Counted from the stretch's first letter, positions 1 to 9,308 are shown. The stretch: 21,126 nt of DNA from Bordetella parapertussis (GCA_945870575.1 CAMBSK010000037.1:1-21126); one strand, 5' to 3'. The notes: generated by a model from the sequence alone, not told the origin. Made by a program: numbers and translations.

Positions 1-77
1 TGGCGGAGTGGACGGGACTCGAACCCGCGACCCCCGGCGTGACAGGCCGGTATTCTAACCAACTGAACTACCACTCC
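1..77 (-). tRNA. tRNA-Asp (GTC)
   Basis: Read on the minus strand this is a full cloverleaf: acceptor stem starting GGAGTGG, D-loop with GGTT, anticodon loop CTGTCAC giving anticodon GTC, T-arm GGGTTCGAGTCCC, and an encoded CCA at 3-1. It is the last of three tRNA genes transcribed in the same direction. The terminator of the cluster would lie left of the window. Confidence 0.96.
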
Positions 78-126
78 TGGTAGATAGCTTTGTTCCGGCT
101 TGCGCCAAAACCAAGTGCTACAAACT

Positions 127-202
127 TGGCGACCCTACGGGGATTCGAACCCCGGTACTCACCGTGAAAGGGTGATGTCCTAGGCCTCTAGACGATAGGG
201 TC
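127..202 (-). tRNA. tRNA-Glu (TTC)
   Basis: On the minus strand the gene starts GACCCTATCGTC, has anticodon loop CTTTCAC (anticodon TTC), T-arm GGGGTTCGAATCCCC and an encoded CCA. The unmodified anticodon predicts reading of GAA and, with U34 modification, GAG. It lies about 140 nt downstream of gltX, the gene for the enzyme that charges it. The 49 nt between this gene and tRNA-Asp show nothing else. Confidence 0.96.
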
Positions 203-225
203 AAATCCTGGACTTCCCGATATTC

Positions 226-301
<76 letters not shown>

Positions 302-312
302 GACAAATATCG

Positions 313-326
313 AGTCTGAGATTATA
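313..326 (-). promoter_or_regulatory. Probable tRNA-cluster promoter (-10 TATAAT)
   Basis: A perfect TATAAT lies on the minus strand (complement of 321-326), placing a start site near 313-314, about 12 nt before tRNA-Ala. The -35 side is poor: at 17-nt spacing there is only an AAGGG-like stretch, and the GTGACA over the gltX stop sits 12 nt away, too close. The tRNAs may have their own promoter or also receive gltX read-through. This is inferred from a short motif. Confidence 0.45.
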
Positions 327-340
327 ACCAGAATTTTTTG

Positions 341-1720
341 TCACCCTTGAATTCGCTTCAAAACTTCTTCCCGGGAGAACAAAGCCAGCACCGCATCCAG
401 CGACGGCGTCTGCGGTGTACCCAGCAATAACACCCTGGCAGGCATGGCCAGTTGAGGCATTTTCAGGCCATGCGTTTGCAAAACTTGTTTCATGGCGGCG
501 GCAATCGCTGTTTTGTCCCATTCGCATTCACGCAAGCTGTCGGCCAGCGATTGCAACACAGGCCGCACCGCATCCGTCACGTGCTGCGCCAAGTCTCCTG
601 CACTGGGATGCGCCGGTTGGTAAAAACGCCGCACCCAATCTGCCAGCGCAACAGTGGTGTCGCAACGGTCTTTCAATAAATCACAAAGGGCTGGCAGGCG
701 TTCATCGGCGGTGATGCCTATGGCTTGCAAATGCACCGTCACCAGCGCGGCCAATGCATCGCCTGTCATGGCTTTCAAATGCTGTGCGTTCACCCAACGC
801 AATTTGGCCTCGTCAAACTGCGCTGCGCTTTTGCCCAAATGGTCCAGGTTGAACCACTGCACAAATTGTTCGCGGCTGAATATTTCATCGTCGCCGTGGC
901 TCCAGCCCAAGCGCGCCAAATAGTTCACCATGGCCTCGGGCAAAAAGCCTTCATCGCGAAATTGCGTCACCGGTTTGGCGCCGGTGCGCTTACTAAGTTT
1001 GTCGCCTTGCTCGTTCAACACGGTGGGCAAATGCGCATACTCCGGCGGCACATGGCCCAGCGCTTGAAAAATATGGATTTGCCGGGGCGTGTTGTTCACA
1101 TGGTCGTCGCCGCGAATCACATGGGTGATGGCCATGTCTATGTCATCCACCACCACGCAAAAGTTGTAGGTTGGTGTGCCGTCGGGGCGCGCAATCACCA
1201 AGTCGTCGAGTTCGGTGTTGCTGATGGAGATGTGGCCTTTGACCTTGTCGTCCCAGGTCACAGCACCGCTTAAGGGTGTTTTGAAACGCAGCACCGGCAG
1301 CACACCGCTTGGAATGGAGGGCAAAGTCTTACCCGGCTCGGGCCGCCAAGTGCCGTCGTAACGCGGTTTTTCTTTGGCCGCCATTTGCTGTTCGCGCAAG
1401 GCATCTAACTCGTTCACGCTCATGTAGCACGGGTAGACAAAACCTTTGTCTTGCAATTGCGCCAACACTTGCTTGTAGCGGTCCATGCGCTGCATTTGGT
1501 AGAACGGACCTTCGTCATGTTCCAACCCCAGCCACGACATGCCTTGCAAAATCACATCCACCGCTTCTTGGGAAGAACGCTCCACATCGGTGTCTTCAAT
1601 ACGCAAAATGAATTTACCGCCGGTGGCCCGGGCAAACGCCCACGGGTACAAAGCCGAACGGATATTGCCCAGATGAATAAAGCCGGTGGGCGACGGCGCG
1701 AATCGTGTGCGTGTGCTCAT
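341..1720 (-). CDS. gltX: Glutamate-tRNA ligase (GluRS)
   Basis: Class I aminoacyl-tRNA synthetase that attaches glutamate to tRNA-Glu in the cytoplasm. At 459 residues it is full length. The HIGH-type signature appears as HLGN (residues 16-19) inside [13 protein letters not shown], and the KMSKS-type loop is KLSKR (241-245). The catalytic Rossmann domain is followed by an alpha-helical anticodon-binding region from about 320. Where zinc-binding GluRS enzymes carry a Cys cluster near residue 100, only one Cys (YPCYM) is visible, so this looks like a zinc-free form. The start ATG overlaps the metZ stop by 4 nt (ATGA), suggesting translational coupling. Its cognate tRNA-Glu gene lies just downstream in the same direction. 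I am confident of the family; a non-discriminating activity on tRNA-Gln cannot be judged from sequence alone. Confidence 0.96.
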   Translation of the reverse strand: MSTRTRFAPSPTGFIHLGNIRSALYPWAFARATGGKFILRIEDTDVERSSQEAVDVILQGMSWLGLEHDEGPFYQMQRMDRYKQVLAQLQDKGFVYPCYMSVNELDALREQQMAAKEKPRYDGTWRPEPGKTLPSIPSGVLPVLRFKTPLSGAVTWDDKVKGHISISNTELDDLVIARPDGTPTYNFCVVVDDIDMAITHVIRGDDHVNNTPRQIHIFQALGHVPPEYAHLPTVLNEQGDKLSKRTGAKPVTQFRDEGFLPEAMVNYLARLGWSHGDDEIFSREQFVQWFNLDHLGKSAAQFDEAKLRWVNAQHLKAMTGDALAALVTVHLQAIGITADERLPALCDLLKDRCDTTVALADWVRRFYQPAHPSAGDLAQHVTDAVRPVLQSLADSLRECEWDKTAIAAAMKQVLQTHGLKMPQLAMPARVLLLGTPQTPSLDAVLALFSREEVLKRIQG

Positions 1721-2940
1721 GCAGTGGCTTTGATCAAATCCAGGCCCCGGGATAAGTCGTTTTTCAAATCGTCTAAATGCTCCAGGCCGACCGCGACGCG
1801 CACCAGGCTTTGTTGAATACCGGCCAACTGGCGGTTGGCTTCGCTCAAGCGACCGTGCGAGGTGCTGGCCGGGTGCGTGATGATGGTTTTCACATCACCG
1901 AGATTGGCGGTGATAGACATCAATTGCGTGCTGTCGATCACGGTGAATGCGTTGCTGCGGCAATGCGTTGCGTCAGCGCCCACCACATCAAACGACAGCA
2001 CGGGGCCGCCTTTGCCGGATTGCTGCGCCATGGCCAGTGCGTGCTGCGGGTGGCTGGCCAGCCCGGGGAAATGCACACGCGCTACCTTGGGGTGTTGCTC
2101 CAGCCAAGTCGCTAGTTCGAGTGCCTGGTCGGATTGCGCTTTCATACGCAAAGACAAAGTCTCCAGACCTTTCAACACCACCCAGGCGTTGAACGGCGAC
2201 AAGCTCATGCCGGCGCTGCGCATAACGGGAATGAATTTCTCTGTCACCAAAGCCTGCGACGCACACAATGCACCAGCGACCACCCTGCCCTGGCCGTCCA
2301 GGTATTTGGTGCCCGAGTGCACGATCACATCTGCGCCCAACGCCATCGGCGTTTGCAAGGCCGGTGTGCAAAAACAATTGTCGACCGCCAGCAAGGCGTT
2401 CGCTGCATGCGCTATGTCTGCCAGCGCGCGAATGTCGCACACCTCGGTCAATGGATTGGTCGGTGTTTCAGCGAACAACAAACGCGTGTTCGGTTGCATT
2501 GCGCGCTGCCATTCAGACACATCGGTTTGCGAGACAAACGTGGTCTGCACGCCGAACTTGGCGAACTCGCTGCTTAGCAGTTTGTGGGTCGAGCCGAACA
2601 CCGAATGCGAACACACCACGTGGTCGCCGCTCTTAAGCAAAGCCATGCACAGCAGCAACACCGCTGCCATGCCGCTGGCCGTGCCTATGCAAGCCTCGGC
2701 ACCCTCCAAAGCGGCCAAGCGCTTTTCAAAACTGGCGACCGTGGGGTTGGTAAAGCGCGAGTAAATGTATCCGTCTTCTTCACCGGCAAAGCGGCGCGAA
2801 GCAGTTTCGCTGTCCGGCTGCACAAAACTGCTGGTCAAAAACAAGGCTTCGGAGTTTTCACCGTATTGGGTTTTGTCAACCGCAGCGCGAACCGCCAGGG
2901 TGTCTTTGTGTAAGCTGGGAGGCAAAGTGGAATTCGTCAT
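1717..2940 (-). CDS. metZ: O-succinylhomoserine sulfhydrylase
   Basis: PLP-dependent enzyme of the Cys/Met metabolism (gamma-family) group, 407 residues. MetZ makes homocysteine directly from O-succinylhomoserine and sulfide in methionine synthesis. Visible landmarks are SRFTNPT (61-67), the cofactor-stacking region GTASGMA (86-92), AETPTNP (157-163), VDNCF (186-190) and the Schiff-base lysine in [11 protein letters not shown] (K212). The LDGQGR segment after the lysine is typical of MetZ and separates it from MetB/MetC, but substrate choice within this family is hard to prove by eye; cystathionine gamma-synthase is the main alternative. It lies 6 nt after purF and overlaps gltX by 4 nt, in the usual burkholderial cvpA-purF-metZ order. 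No riboswitch fits in the 6-nt gap, so expression should follow the operon promoter. Confidence 0.92.
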   Translation of the reverse strand: MTNSTLPPSLHKDTLAVRAAVDKTQYGENSEALFLTSSFVQPDSETASRRFAGEEDGYIYSRFTNPTVASFEKRLAALEGAEACIGTASGMAAVLLLCMALLKSGDHVVCSHSVFGSTHKLLSSEFAKFGVQTTFVSQTDVSEWQRAMQPNTRLLFAETPTNPLTEVCDIRALADIAHAANALLAVDNCFCTPALQTPMALGADVIVHSGTKYLDGQGRVVAGALCASQALVTEKFIPVMRSAGMSLSPFNAWVVLKGLETLSLRMKAQSDQALELATWLEQHPKVARVHFPGLASHPQHALAMAQQSGKGGPVLSFDVVGADATHCRSNAFTVIDSTQLMSITANLGDVKTIITHPASTSHGRLSEANRQLAGIQQSLVRVAVGLEHLDDLKNDLSRGLDLIKATA

Positions 2941-2946
2941 CGCAGA

Positions 2947-4464
2947 TCAACCCACATCAGCGTTCGGTAAAGCCAGACGCGAGTGGTCGGCGGTATCTTC
3001 TTGCGAGCCTGCGCGTTGCTGACCCATGCGGGTGATGTCTTCGCTGCTGACGTCGCCTGTAATATACACACCGTCAAAGCACGAAGCGTCAAAACCGTTG
3101 ATGGCAGGAGAACCGGGTAATGCCGCGCGGCCCACGGCCTCAAGCATGGGCGCGATGTCCTGGTAAATCAAAGCGTCGCAACCTATGACTTCGCGCACTT
3201 GCTCCACCGTACGTCCATGGGCTACCAGTTCTTCCGGGGTCGGCATGTCAATGCCATACACATTGGGGAAACGCACCGGCGGCGCGGCGCTGGCCAGATA
3301 GACCTTGCGCGCGCCTGCGTCACGCGCCATTTGCACAATCTCGCGGCTGGTGGTGCCGCGCACAATCGAATCGTCGACCAGCAACACATTGCGGCCTTTG
3401 AATTCGCTGACGATGACGTTGAGTTTTTGGCGCACCGAACGCTTGCGCACGGCTTGGCCCGGCATGATGAAGGTGCGGCCGACATAACGGTTTTTGACAA
3501 ACCCTTCACGGTACGGCTTGCCCAGCAAATGCGCAAGTTGCGTGGCGCTGGGGCGGCTGGATTCGGGAATCGGAATCACCACATCAATGTCTGACGGCGG
3601 CACAGTAGACACCACGCGCTTGGCCAGCGATTCGCCTAGGTTCAAACGCGCCTGGTAAACCGAAATTCCATCCATGGTCGAATCAGGGCGCGCCAGATAC
3701 ACGTACTCAAAAATGCACGGCATGAGTTGCGTCTTGGTTGCGCATTGATGCGCGTGCAACTGACCTTGCATGTCAATGAACACAGCCTCGCCAGGTGCGA
3801 CATCGCGCACAAACACGTGGCCGGTGCCTTCGAGCGCCACCGATTCGCTGCCCACCATCCAGGTGCCGTCTGCGCCCTGGCCCAGGCACAAAGGCCGTAT
3901 GCCAAACGGATCGCGAAACGCCAGCAAGCCGTGGCCGGCAATCATGGCGATCACCGCGTAAGAGCCTTTGATGCGCAAATGCACGCCGCTGACGGCTGAG
4001 AACACATCGGCCGCTGCCAGCGAGATGCCGCGCGTTGTTTTTTCCAACTCATGCGCCAACACGTTCAGCAACACTTCCGAATCGCTCTCTGTGTTGATGT
4101 GACGGTGATCGGTTGAAAAGAGTTCAGCTTTCAGCACTTGCGCGTTGGTGAGGTTGCCGTTGTGCACCATCACCAGACCGAAAGGCGCATTCACGTAAAA
4201 AGGCTGGGCCTCTTCTTCGCTGTAAGCGTTACCTGCCGTCGGGTAGCGCACCTGACCCAGACCGATGTTGCCGGGCAAGGCGCGCATGTTGCGCGTGCGA
4301 AATACATCGCGCACCATGCCTTTGGCTTTTTGCATAAAGAACTTGCGATCCAACTGTGTGACTATGCCCGCAGCGTCCTGGCCGCGGTGCTGCAACAGCA
4401 GCAAAGCGTCATAGATCAACTGGTTCACATGGGACTGACTGACAACCCCCACTATGCCGCACAT
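2947..4464 (-). CDS. purF: Amidophosphoribosyltransferase
   Basis: First committed enzyme of de novo purine synthesis: it transfers glutamine amide nitrogen to PRPP, giving 5-phosphoribosylamine. The start is the ATG at 4464, giving 505 residues beginning MCGIVGVV. The TTG one codon upstream would add a Met before the nucleophile, and class II amidotransferases need this Cys exposed at the mature N-terminus, so it is rejected. The N-terminal glutaminase domain shows C2, RYPT (73-76) and HNGNLTN (101-107); the C-terminal phosphoribosyltransferase domain shows LLVDDSIVRGTTS (361-373). The ATG overlaps the cvpA stop by one base (TGATG), so translation is probably coupled. cvpA-purF adjacency is widespread in proteobacteria. 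Confidence 0.97.
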   Translation of the reverse strand: MCGIVGVVSQSHVNQLIYDALLLLQHRGQDAAGIVTQLDRKFFMQKAKGMVRDVFRTRNMRALPGNIGLGQVRYPTAGNAYSEEEAQPFYVNAPFGLVMVHNGNLTNAQVLKAELFSTDHRHINTESDSEVLLNVLAHELEKTTRGISLAAADVFSAVSGVHLRIKGSYAVIAMIAGHGLLAFRDPFGIRPLCLGQGADGTWMVGSESVALEGTGHVFVRDVAPGEAVFIDMQGQLHAHQCATKTQLMPCIFEYVYLARPDSTMDGISVYQARLNLGESLAKRVVSTVPPSDIDVVIPIPESSRPSATQLAHLLGKPYREGFVKNRYVGRTFIMPGQAVRKRSVRQKLNVIVSEFKGRNVLLVDDSIVRGTTSREIVQMARDAGARKVYLASAAPPVRFPNVYGIDMPTPEELVAHGRTVEQVREVIGCDALIYQDIAPMLEAVGRAALPGSPAINGFDASCFDGVYITGDVSSEDITRMGQQRAGSQEDTADHSRLALPNADVG

Positions 4465-4943
4465 CAAGTCACCAACCTTTCCAATGGCACCGGCAATACC
4501 GGCTTCACAAATTCAAGCAGCAGTTGCGCCAACGGCACCACCTGCGACGAGGTCCAAATCGGGTATTTCTTGAAAGGCGTCAAACCGATGAGCAACACGA
4601 TCAACATCAACACCATCGTGCCGCGCACCAAACCGAACACGCCTCCCAACAACCTGTCCGCCAGACCGAGTCCGGCGACAGATAACAACTGTTTCAACAA
4701 GCGGGCCAGCAAGCCGGCCGCAATCAACACCGCCAGCAACACCAACACCCAGGCCACTGCATGAGGCAGCACATCACCATTGATAGGCAGCAACTGCGCC
4801 AGGTCTGCGGCAAACCGCCCGGCCAACACCACACCTGTCACCCACGCCAGCACCGACATCACTTCGCGGACCACGCCGCGCCACACACCTAGCAGGCCGG
4901 AAACAAACAACGGGGCCAGCAATATCCAATCGAGAGAATTCAT
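4464..4943 (-). CDS. cvpA: CvpA family inner-membrane protein
   Basis: Small integral membrane protein of 159 residues with about four hydrophobic segments (roughly 5-20, 26-46, 62-85, 100-125), a KK-containing loop after the last, and an amphipathic tail. CvpA is named for its requirement in colicin V production in E. coli; its general role is unclear and has been linked to envelope homeostasis. The start MNSLDWILLAPL fits the family. It lies 3 nt after the SPOR-protein stop and runs into purF with a 1-nt overlap, the conserved proteobacterial pairing. The family is clear; the molecular function is not. Confidence 0.93.
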   Translation of the reverse strand: MNSLDWILLAPLFVSGLLGVWRGVVREVMSVLAWVTGVVLAGRFAADLAQLLPINGDVLPHAVAWVLVLLAVLIAAGLLARLLKQLLSVAGLGLADRLLGGVFGLVRGTMVLMLIVLLIGLTPFKKYPIWTSSQVVPLAQLLLEFVKPVLPVPLERLVT

Positions 4944-4946
4944 GCC

Positions 4947-5645
4947 TTAGAGGGTCAACACAGAAGCGTTGAAATTCAGCGACTTGATCTTCCCGACAAT
5001 TTTCTGCGCTTCCTGCTTGGTGGCAAATGGCCCGATGCGCACGCGCGTGCGTTTACCTTCCTTGGTCTGGGCCACATGCACATACGTGGTGTACCCGGCT
5101 TTTTCCAGCTTTGCGCGCACTTCCTTGACTTTGGACTCGTCGCTGTAAGAGCCGACTTGCACGATGAAACGCTCGGGCGCAGGCGCAGCTGCTTCGGTTT
5201 TGTCGCTGCTTTTTGTTTCCGCCGGGGCATTGTCTGAAACGGAGGAAGTTTTTGACTTGCTGCTGTCAGTGGCTTTGGTGTCAATGGCCGGAACCGGTGT
5301 TTTATCCGGGATAGCGACGTTGTCAACAGCGGTTTTTTCTGTGTTGGAAACAACTTCTTCTGCAGGCGGCGTGACCAATGCCTGCTTGTCAGGCACAGGA
5401 GCGACGGGCGGCTGAGAGGCGCGAACCAATTCGCGCTCGGGCATGTCAATGCGAATGTCAGAAGCCACATCACGCGGCTTGGTGTCAAACACCAGCGGAA
5501 AACCGACGACTGCAATCACCACCAGCACCGTGGCCCCGATCAAACGGTGCCTGGCCTGTTGACGCAGGCTGTCCATGCTTTGGGCATCATCCGGGGTGGA
5601 GTCTTCGGCGGCCGGGTTTTTACTGCGTGATTTGAAAAAAGCCAT
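4947..5645 (-). CDS. SPOR domain-containing membrane protein (DedD-like)
   Basis: A 232-residue bitopic protein. A short cytoplasmic N-terminus rich in charged residues is followed by one membrane segment (about 35-54, LIGATVLVVIAVVGFPLVF), a long low-complexity periplasmic linker rich in Pro, Ala, Ser, Thr and Lys (about 60-158), and a C-terminal SPOR domain (159-232) starting FIVQVGSYSDE and containing RVRIGPF. SPOR domains bind denuded septal peptidoglycan, so a role at the division site is likely. E. coli DedD has the same layout and also sits beside cvpA and folC, which supports the comparison. The short gaps (8 nt to folC, 3 nt to cvpA) indicate co-transcription. I leave the symbol empty because orthology to dedD rests on layout and context. 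Confidence 0.9.
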   Translation of the reverse strand: MAFFKSRSKNPAAEDSTPDDAQSMDSLRQQARHRLIGATVLVVIAVVGFPLVFDTKPRDVASDIRIDMPERELVRASQPPVAPVPDKQALVTPPAEEVVSNTEKTAVDNVAIPDKTPVPAIDTKATDSSKSKTSSVSDNAPAETKSSDKTEAAAPAPERFIVQVGSYSDESKVKEVRAKLEKAGYTTYVHVAQTKEGKRTRVRIGPFATKQEAQKIVGKIKSLNFNASVLTL

Positions 5646-5653
5646 GAACAGGT

Positions 5654-6940
5654 TCAGGTGGGTAAATACGCGGGAAGACGGCCATCAATGCCGTTAGCAA
5701 GCACCGCGCCGACGGTGAAGAATGAACCGAAAACCATGATTCTATCAGTGGGGTCTGCGCTGGAGATGGCCTGCGCCAGCGCCTGAACCGGCCCGTCAAA
5801 CAGCGCGCAAGTAGCGCCGCTCGGTGGAGACAGCGACTGCCAGACTTGCTGCAAGTCTTTGGCAGAAGCAGCGCGCGGCGTGGGCAGATCGCAGAAATAC
5901 CAGCATTCGACCAGCGGAATCAAGCGTTTGAACAAACCGGGCAAATCTTTGTCGGCCATGGCGCCCAGCACCGCATGGGTGCGCGGGTAAAAGCCCATGG
6001 CATCCAGGTTGTGCGCCAACGCCGCCGTGGCATGCGGGTTGTGCGCCACATCCAGCACGATGGACGGTTGGCCGGGCAATATCTGAAACCGACCCGGCCA
6101 CTCCACCATGGACAAACCCAGGCGTATGGCCTGCGCCGTGACGGGTAACTGCTGCCGCAGCGCCTCCAGCACCGCCAGCACACCGGCGGCGTTCAACAAC
6201 TGATTGGCACCGCGCAGCGCCGGATAAGCCAGCCCGCTGTAGGTGCGGCCTCTGGCTTTCCATATCCATTGCTGGGCGTCGCCGCTGAATTGCACATCCC
6301 GGGTCACCTGCCAGACATCGGCACCCAAGGCTTGCGCATGCGCTTGCACACTGGCGGGTGGCGCGGGGTCACTGATGACCACGGGAATACTTGGCCGCAT
6401 GATGCCGGCTTTTTCACGGCCTATGCTTTCGCGGTCTGGCCCAAGCAACTCGGTATGGTCCAGGTCTATGCTGGTGATGACCGCGCAATCGGCGTCAATG
6501 GTATTCACCGCATCCAGCCGCCCGCCTAAGCCCACTTCCAGAATCACCACATCAAGTTGAGCAAGGCTTAGGCAACTGAACAAGGCCAGGCTGGTGAATT
6601 CGAAATAGCTCAGGCTAATGTCGCCCCTGGCCGCTTCCACCCGCCCGAAATGGGGAATCAGCATGTCAGCCGACGCCGGTTGTCCGTTGAGCCGGCAGCG
6701 CTCCTGGAAATACACCAAATGCGGCGAGGTGTACAAACCGGTCTTGAAACCGGCATGGCGGTACACCGATTCCAGCATGGCGCAGGTAGAACCCTTGCCA
6801 TTGGTGCCCGCCACCGTGATCACCGGGCAATCAAAGCGCAAGTCCATGCGCGCCGCGACCTGTGCAACCCGCTCCAGCCCAAGTTGTATGGTTTGCGGGT
6901 GTAAGCGCTCACAATGGCTCAACCAATCTTGTAATGTCAT
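5654..6940 (-). CDS. folC: Bifunctional folylpolyglutamate synthase / dihydrofolate synthase
   Basis: Mur-ligase-type ATP-dependent enzyme of 428 residues. It adds glutamate to dihydropteroate to make dihydrofolate and then extends the polyglutamate tail of folates in the cytoplasm. The P-loop TVAGTNGKGST lies at 42-52; the Mur-like central domain shows EVGLGGRLDAVN and ITSIDLDHTELLG; the C-terminal domain shows VLDVAHNPHA. The start MTLQDWLSHCERLHP fits the family. It is the first gene of the minus-strand operon. In many relatives accD lies immediately upstream; here a divergent glycine-zipper gene does, so the usual accD-folC pair is split. A TTGACA on the minus strand (6973-6978) may be its -35 box, although no good -10 follows. 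Confidence 0.96.
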   Translation of the reverse strand: MTLQDWLSHCERLHPQTIQLGLERVAQVAARMDLRFDCPVITVAGTNGKGSTCAMLESVYRHAGFKTGLYTSPHLVYFQERCRLNGQPASADMLIPHFGRVEAARGDISLSYFEFTSLALFSCLSLAQLDVVILEVGLGGRLDAVNTIDADCAVITSIDLDHTELLGPDRESIGREKAGIMRPSIPVVISDPAPPASVQAHAQALGADVWQVTRDVQFSGDAQQWIWKARGRTYSGLAYPALRGANQLLNAAGVLAVLEALRQQLPVTAQAIRLGLSMVEWPGRFQILPGQPSIVLDVAHNPHATAALAHNLDAMGFYPRTHAVLGAMADKDLPGLFKRLIPLVECWYFCDLPTPRAASAKDLQQVWQSLSPPSGATCALFDGPVQALAQAISSADPTDRIMVFGSFFTVGAVLANGIDGRLPAYLPT

Positions 6941-7036
6941 GGAAAGATTGTCACCTATTCATTTAAAAACCCTGTCAACCGCCCTACTACCGGCTTCGTT
7001 AAATAATGCATTGAGGCTAATACATAGGAGACGCTC

Positions 7037-7588
7037 ATGAAATATTCCATCTGTCTGTCGGTACTTGCAACTGCTTGTTTGGCATTTACCGCTCAAGCTG
7101 ACGAATACGCCCGTGTCTTCACCACTACCCCCATCGTTCAGCAAGTGGCGGTTCCGCGCCAGGTATGTAGCCAGCAACAAGTCACCACCCAGCCGAACAA
7201 GTCCGGCGCTGGTGCCATCATGGGCGCTATCGCCGGCGGCACCATTGGCAGTGCAATCGGCGGCAGAGGCAGCGACCGTGCGCTTGCCACTGCCATCGGC
7301 GCATTCGGTGGCGCCATCTTCGGCGACAAAATCGAGGGTGCACCGCCACCTGAAGTACGCACTGTACAAACCTGCAATAACCAGAATTTTTATGAAAGCC
7401 GCATCGTTGCCTACAACGTGCTTTATGAATACGCCGGTAAGCAATACACGGTGCAAATGCCGCAAGACCCCGGCCCCACGCTGCGCCTGCAAATCACGCC
7501 CATGACTTCATCCAACCAGAATTACAACTACCCGCCGGCAGGCAGCCCGGTGCCGCCGCCCGGCTCTGCGCCACAATACATGCAATAA
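7037..7588 (+). CDS. Secreted glycine-zipper 2TM domain protein
   Basis: A 183-residue protein with a signal peptide ([21 protein letters not shown], likely cut after residue 21). Then comes a mature region with a glycine zipper at about 57-98, where Gly/Ala repeats such as [14 protein letters not shown] resemble the Rickettsia 17-kDa surface antigen family. Two cysteines (44 and 113) flank the zipper and could form a disulfide. The C-terminal tail from about 155 is rich in Pro, Asn, Gln and Tyr. Such proteins are usually envelope associated, but the precise function is unknown. C14 follows ATA rather than a good lipobox, so I favour a periplasmic or outer-membrane protein over a lipoprotein. 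An AGGAGA ribosome site (7026-7031) precedes the ATG. It is a single-gene unit closed by a terminator. Confidence 0.88.
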   Translation: MKYSICLSVLATACLAFTAQADEYARVFTTTPIVQQVAVPRQVCSQQQVTTQPNKSGAGAIMGAIAGGTIGSAIGGRGSDRALATAIGAFGGAIFGDKIEGAPPPEVRTVQTCNNQNFYESRIVAYNVLYEYAGKQYTVQMPQDPGPTLRLQITPMTSSNQNYNYPPAGSPVPPPGSAPQYMQ

Positions 7589-7607
7589 ATCTCTTTTGCC
7601 TCACCCC

Positions 7608-7634
7608 AAGCCGCTGTTCTCAGCGGCTTTTTTT
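7608..7634 (+). terminator. Rho-independent terminator of the glycine-zipper gene
   Basis: Perfect 9-bp stem AAGCCGCTG / CAGCGGCTT (7608-7616 and 7621-7629) with loop TTCT, followed by an unbroken T run to 7634. It lies 20 nt after the stop codon and separates this gene from argG. Confidence 0.93.
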
Positions 7635-7640
7635 CTTGTC

Positions 7641-7657
7641 AGGTCATGACCTAGAAT
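7641..7657 (+). promoter_or_regulatory. Possible argG promoter -10 and palindromic operator
   Basis: TAGAAT at 7652-7657 is a fair -10 box, giving a start site near 7664 and a leader of about 23 nt before the argG ATG. The -35 position falls in the T run of the preceding terminator and is poor. A perfect 12-nt palindrome, AGGTCATGACCT (7641-7652), abuts the -10 box and could be an operator; it does not resemble an ArgR box. This is a motif-based inference only. Confidence 0.35.
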
Positions 7658-7686
7658 CCCGCCTTTGCTTTCAATCGGTATGTTTC

Positions 7687-8988
7687 ATGCTTAAAAACAC
7701 CACAAAGTCAGACACCTCCAAGGCACCGCAACGCGTGGTGCTGGCCTATTCGGGCGGCCTGGACACCTCCATTATTTTGAAATGGCTGCAAGACGAATAC
7801 CACTGCGAAGTGGTCACCTTCACAGCCGACATCGGCCAGGGTGAAGAAATTGAACCGGCGCGCGCCAAGGCCATCAAAATGGGCATCAAGCCCGCCAATA
7901 TTTTTATTGAAGATTTGCGCGAAGAATTCGTGCGCGATTTTGTCTTCCCCATGTTCCGCGCCAATGCGCTTTACGAAGGCGAATATTTATTAGGCACCTC
8001 CATCGCACGGCCCTTGATCGCCAAAAGGCTGGTCGAGATTGCCCGCAAAACCAAAGCCGACGCCATTAGTCACGGTGCGACCGGCAAAGGCAATGACCAG
8101 GTGCGTTTCGAGTTGGGCGCTTATGCCTTGATGCCAAACGTGAAAATCATCGCGCCTTGGCGCGAGTGGGATTTGCTGTCCCGCGAAAAACTCATGCGTT
8201 ACGCCGACCAGCACGGCATACCGGTAGACGGTGCCAAGCGCAAAGGACCAGCGCCTTATTCCATGGACGCCAATTTGCTGCACATCAGCTATGAAGGTGG
8301 GATATTGGAAGACCCGAATTACGCGCCCGACGACAGCATGTGGCGCTTGACGCTCAGCCCGGAAAAAGCACCGAACAAACCGCAAGTCATAGAACTCACT
8401 TACAAACACGGCGACGTGGTGGCGATTGACGGCGTGCGCATGTCACCCGCCAAAGTGTTGGCGCACTTGAACACCTTGGGCGGCAAACACGGCATCGGCC
8501 GCTTAGACAAAGTGGAAAACCGCTACGTCGGCATGAAGAGCCGTGGCTGCTACGAAACCCCGGGCGGCACTATTTTGTTGTCAGGTCATCGCGCGATCGA
8601 ATCGATCACACTCGACCGCGAAGTGCTGGCACTCAAAGAAGACTTGATGCCGCGTTATGCGCGTCTGATTTACAACGGTTATTGGTTCAGCCCTGAGCGC
8701 GAATTGCTGCAAGGTTTGATCGACGCGTCGCAAGCCACTGCCAACGGCAAGGTGCGCTTGAAGCTGTACAAAGGCACCATCATGTGCGTGGGCCGCGAGA
8801 GCAAAACCGACAGTTTGTTTGACACCCGCATTGCCACGTTTGACGATGACGGCGGCGCTTACAACCAGGCCGACGCCGGAGGCTTCATCAAACTCAACGC
8901 CTTGCGCATGCGCATCGCTGCCAATCTGAAAAACGAGCGCGAAACCAAAGCGGCAGCGCGCAAAACACCTGCCAACAAAAAGGCCTGA
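7687..8988 (+). CDS. argG: Argininosuccinate synthase
   Basis: ATP-dependent ligase that condenses citrulline and aspartate to argininosuccinate, the penultimate step of arginine synthesis. From the ATG at 7687 the protein has 433 residues, with the PP-loop motif SGGLDTS at 22-28 and family motifs [32 protein letters not shown] and [17 protein letters not shown]. An in-frame TTG at 7636 would extend it by 17 residues but begins inside the upstream terminator T tract and is not credible. The ribosome site before 7687 is weak. The C-terminal tail is Lys/Ala-rich, a small extension beyond the catalytic core. ppnP starts 2 nt after the stop, so the two are surely co-transcribed. Confidence 0.96.
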   Translation: MLKNTTKSDTSKAPQRVVLAYSGGLDTSIILKWLQDEYHCEVVTFTADIGQGEEIEPARAKAIKMGIKPANIFIEDLREEFVRDFVFPMFRANALYEGEYLLGTSIARPLIAKRLVEIARKTKADAISHGATGKGNDQVRFELGAYALMPNVKIIAPWREWDLLSREKLMRYADQHGIPVDGAKRKGPAPYSMDANLLHISYEGGILEDPNYAPDDSMWRLTLSPEKAPNKPQVIELTYKHGDVVAIDGVRMSPAKVLAHLNTLGGKHGIGRLDKVENRYVGMKSRGCYETPGGTILLSGHRAIESITLDREVLALKEDLMPRYARLIYNGYWFSPERELLQGLIDASQATANGKVRLKLYKGTIMCVGRESKTDSLFDTRIATFDDDGGAYNQADAGGFIKLNALRMRIAANLKNERETKAAARKTPANKKA

Positions 8989-8990
8989 AC

Positions 8991-9308
8991 ATGACGACAG
9001 AACATATACAAGGTGTGAGCATCGCCACCAAAGCCAATGTGTTTTTCGACGGCAAATGCGTGAGCCATGCCATCGTCACGCCAAGCGGCGAGAAAAAATC
9101 TGTCGGCGTGGTGCTTCCCTCGCACCTGACTTTCAACACCGCCGCGCCTGAAATCATGGAATGCGTGGCTGGTGCCTGTGAATACAAACTCGCCGGAAGC
9201 GACGCTTGGCAGCACAGCGGCGCGGGCGACACATTCAGCGTAGGCGCGAATTCATCCTTCGAGATCAAAGTGGCTGAAAGCTACCACTACATTTGCCATT
9301 TCGGCTGA
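8991..9308 (+). CDS. ppnP: Pyrimidine/purine nucleoside phosphorylase
   Basis: A 105-residue protein of the YaiE/PpnP (formerly DUF1255) family, small cupin-like barrels reported to cleave nucleosides phosphorolytically to base and ribose-1-phosphate. Family-like features are the N-terminal KANVFFDGKCVSHAI, GEKKSVGVVLP, the APEIMECVAG segment and the C-terminal YHYICHFG. Length matches the family. It starts 2 nt after argG and the ribosome site (AAAGG) lies inside the end of argG, so translation depends on that mRNA. A strong terminator follows 18 nt after the stop. The link with arginine synthesis is not obvious from function. Confidence 0.9.
   Translation: MTTEHIQGVSIATKANVFFDGKCVSHAIVTPSGEKKSVGVVLPSHLTFNTAAPEIMECVAGACEYKLAGSDAWQHSGAGDTFSVGANSSFEIKVAESYHYICHFG

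Noticed and set aside
344..349. GTGACA as the -35 box of the tRNA promoter
   Set aside because: Only about 12 nt separate it from TATAAT, too short for a sigma-70 promoter.
1835..2764. A 309-codon open frame on the plus strand
   Set aside because: It lies entirely opposite metZ, is low in recognisable structure, and has no conserved motif.
4465..4467. TTG start for purF
   Set aside because: It would place an extra residue before the catalytic N-terminal Cys; the ATG directly after it is the only start compatible with the mechanism.
7636..7686. N-terminal extension of argG from a TTG
   Set aside because: It would begin next to the T tract of the upstream terminator and adds residues not expected in the family; the ATG at 7687 is preferred.
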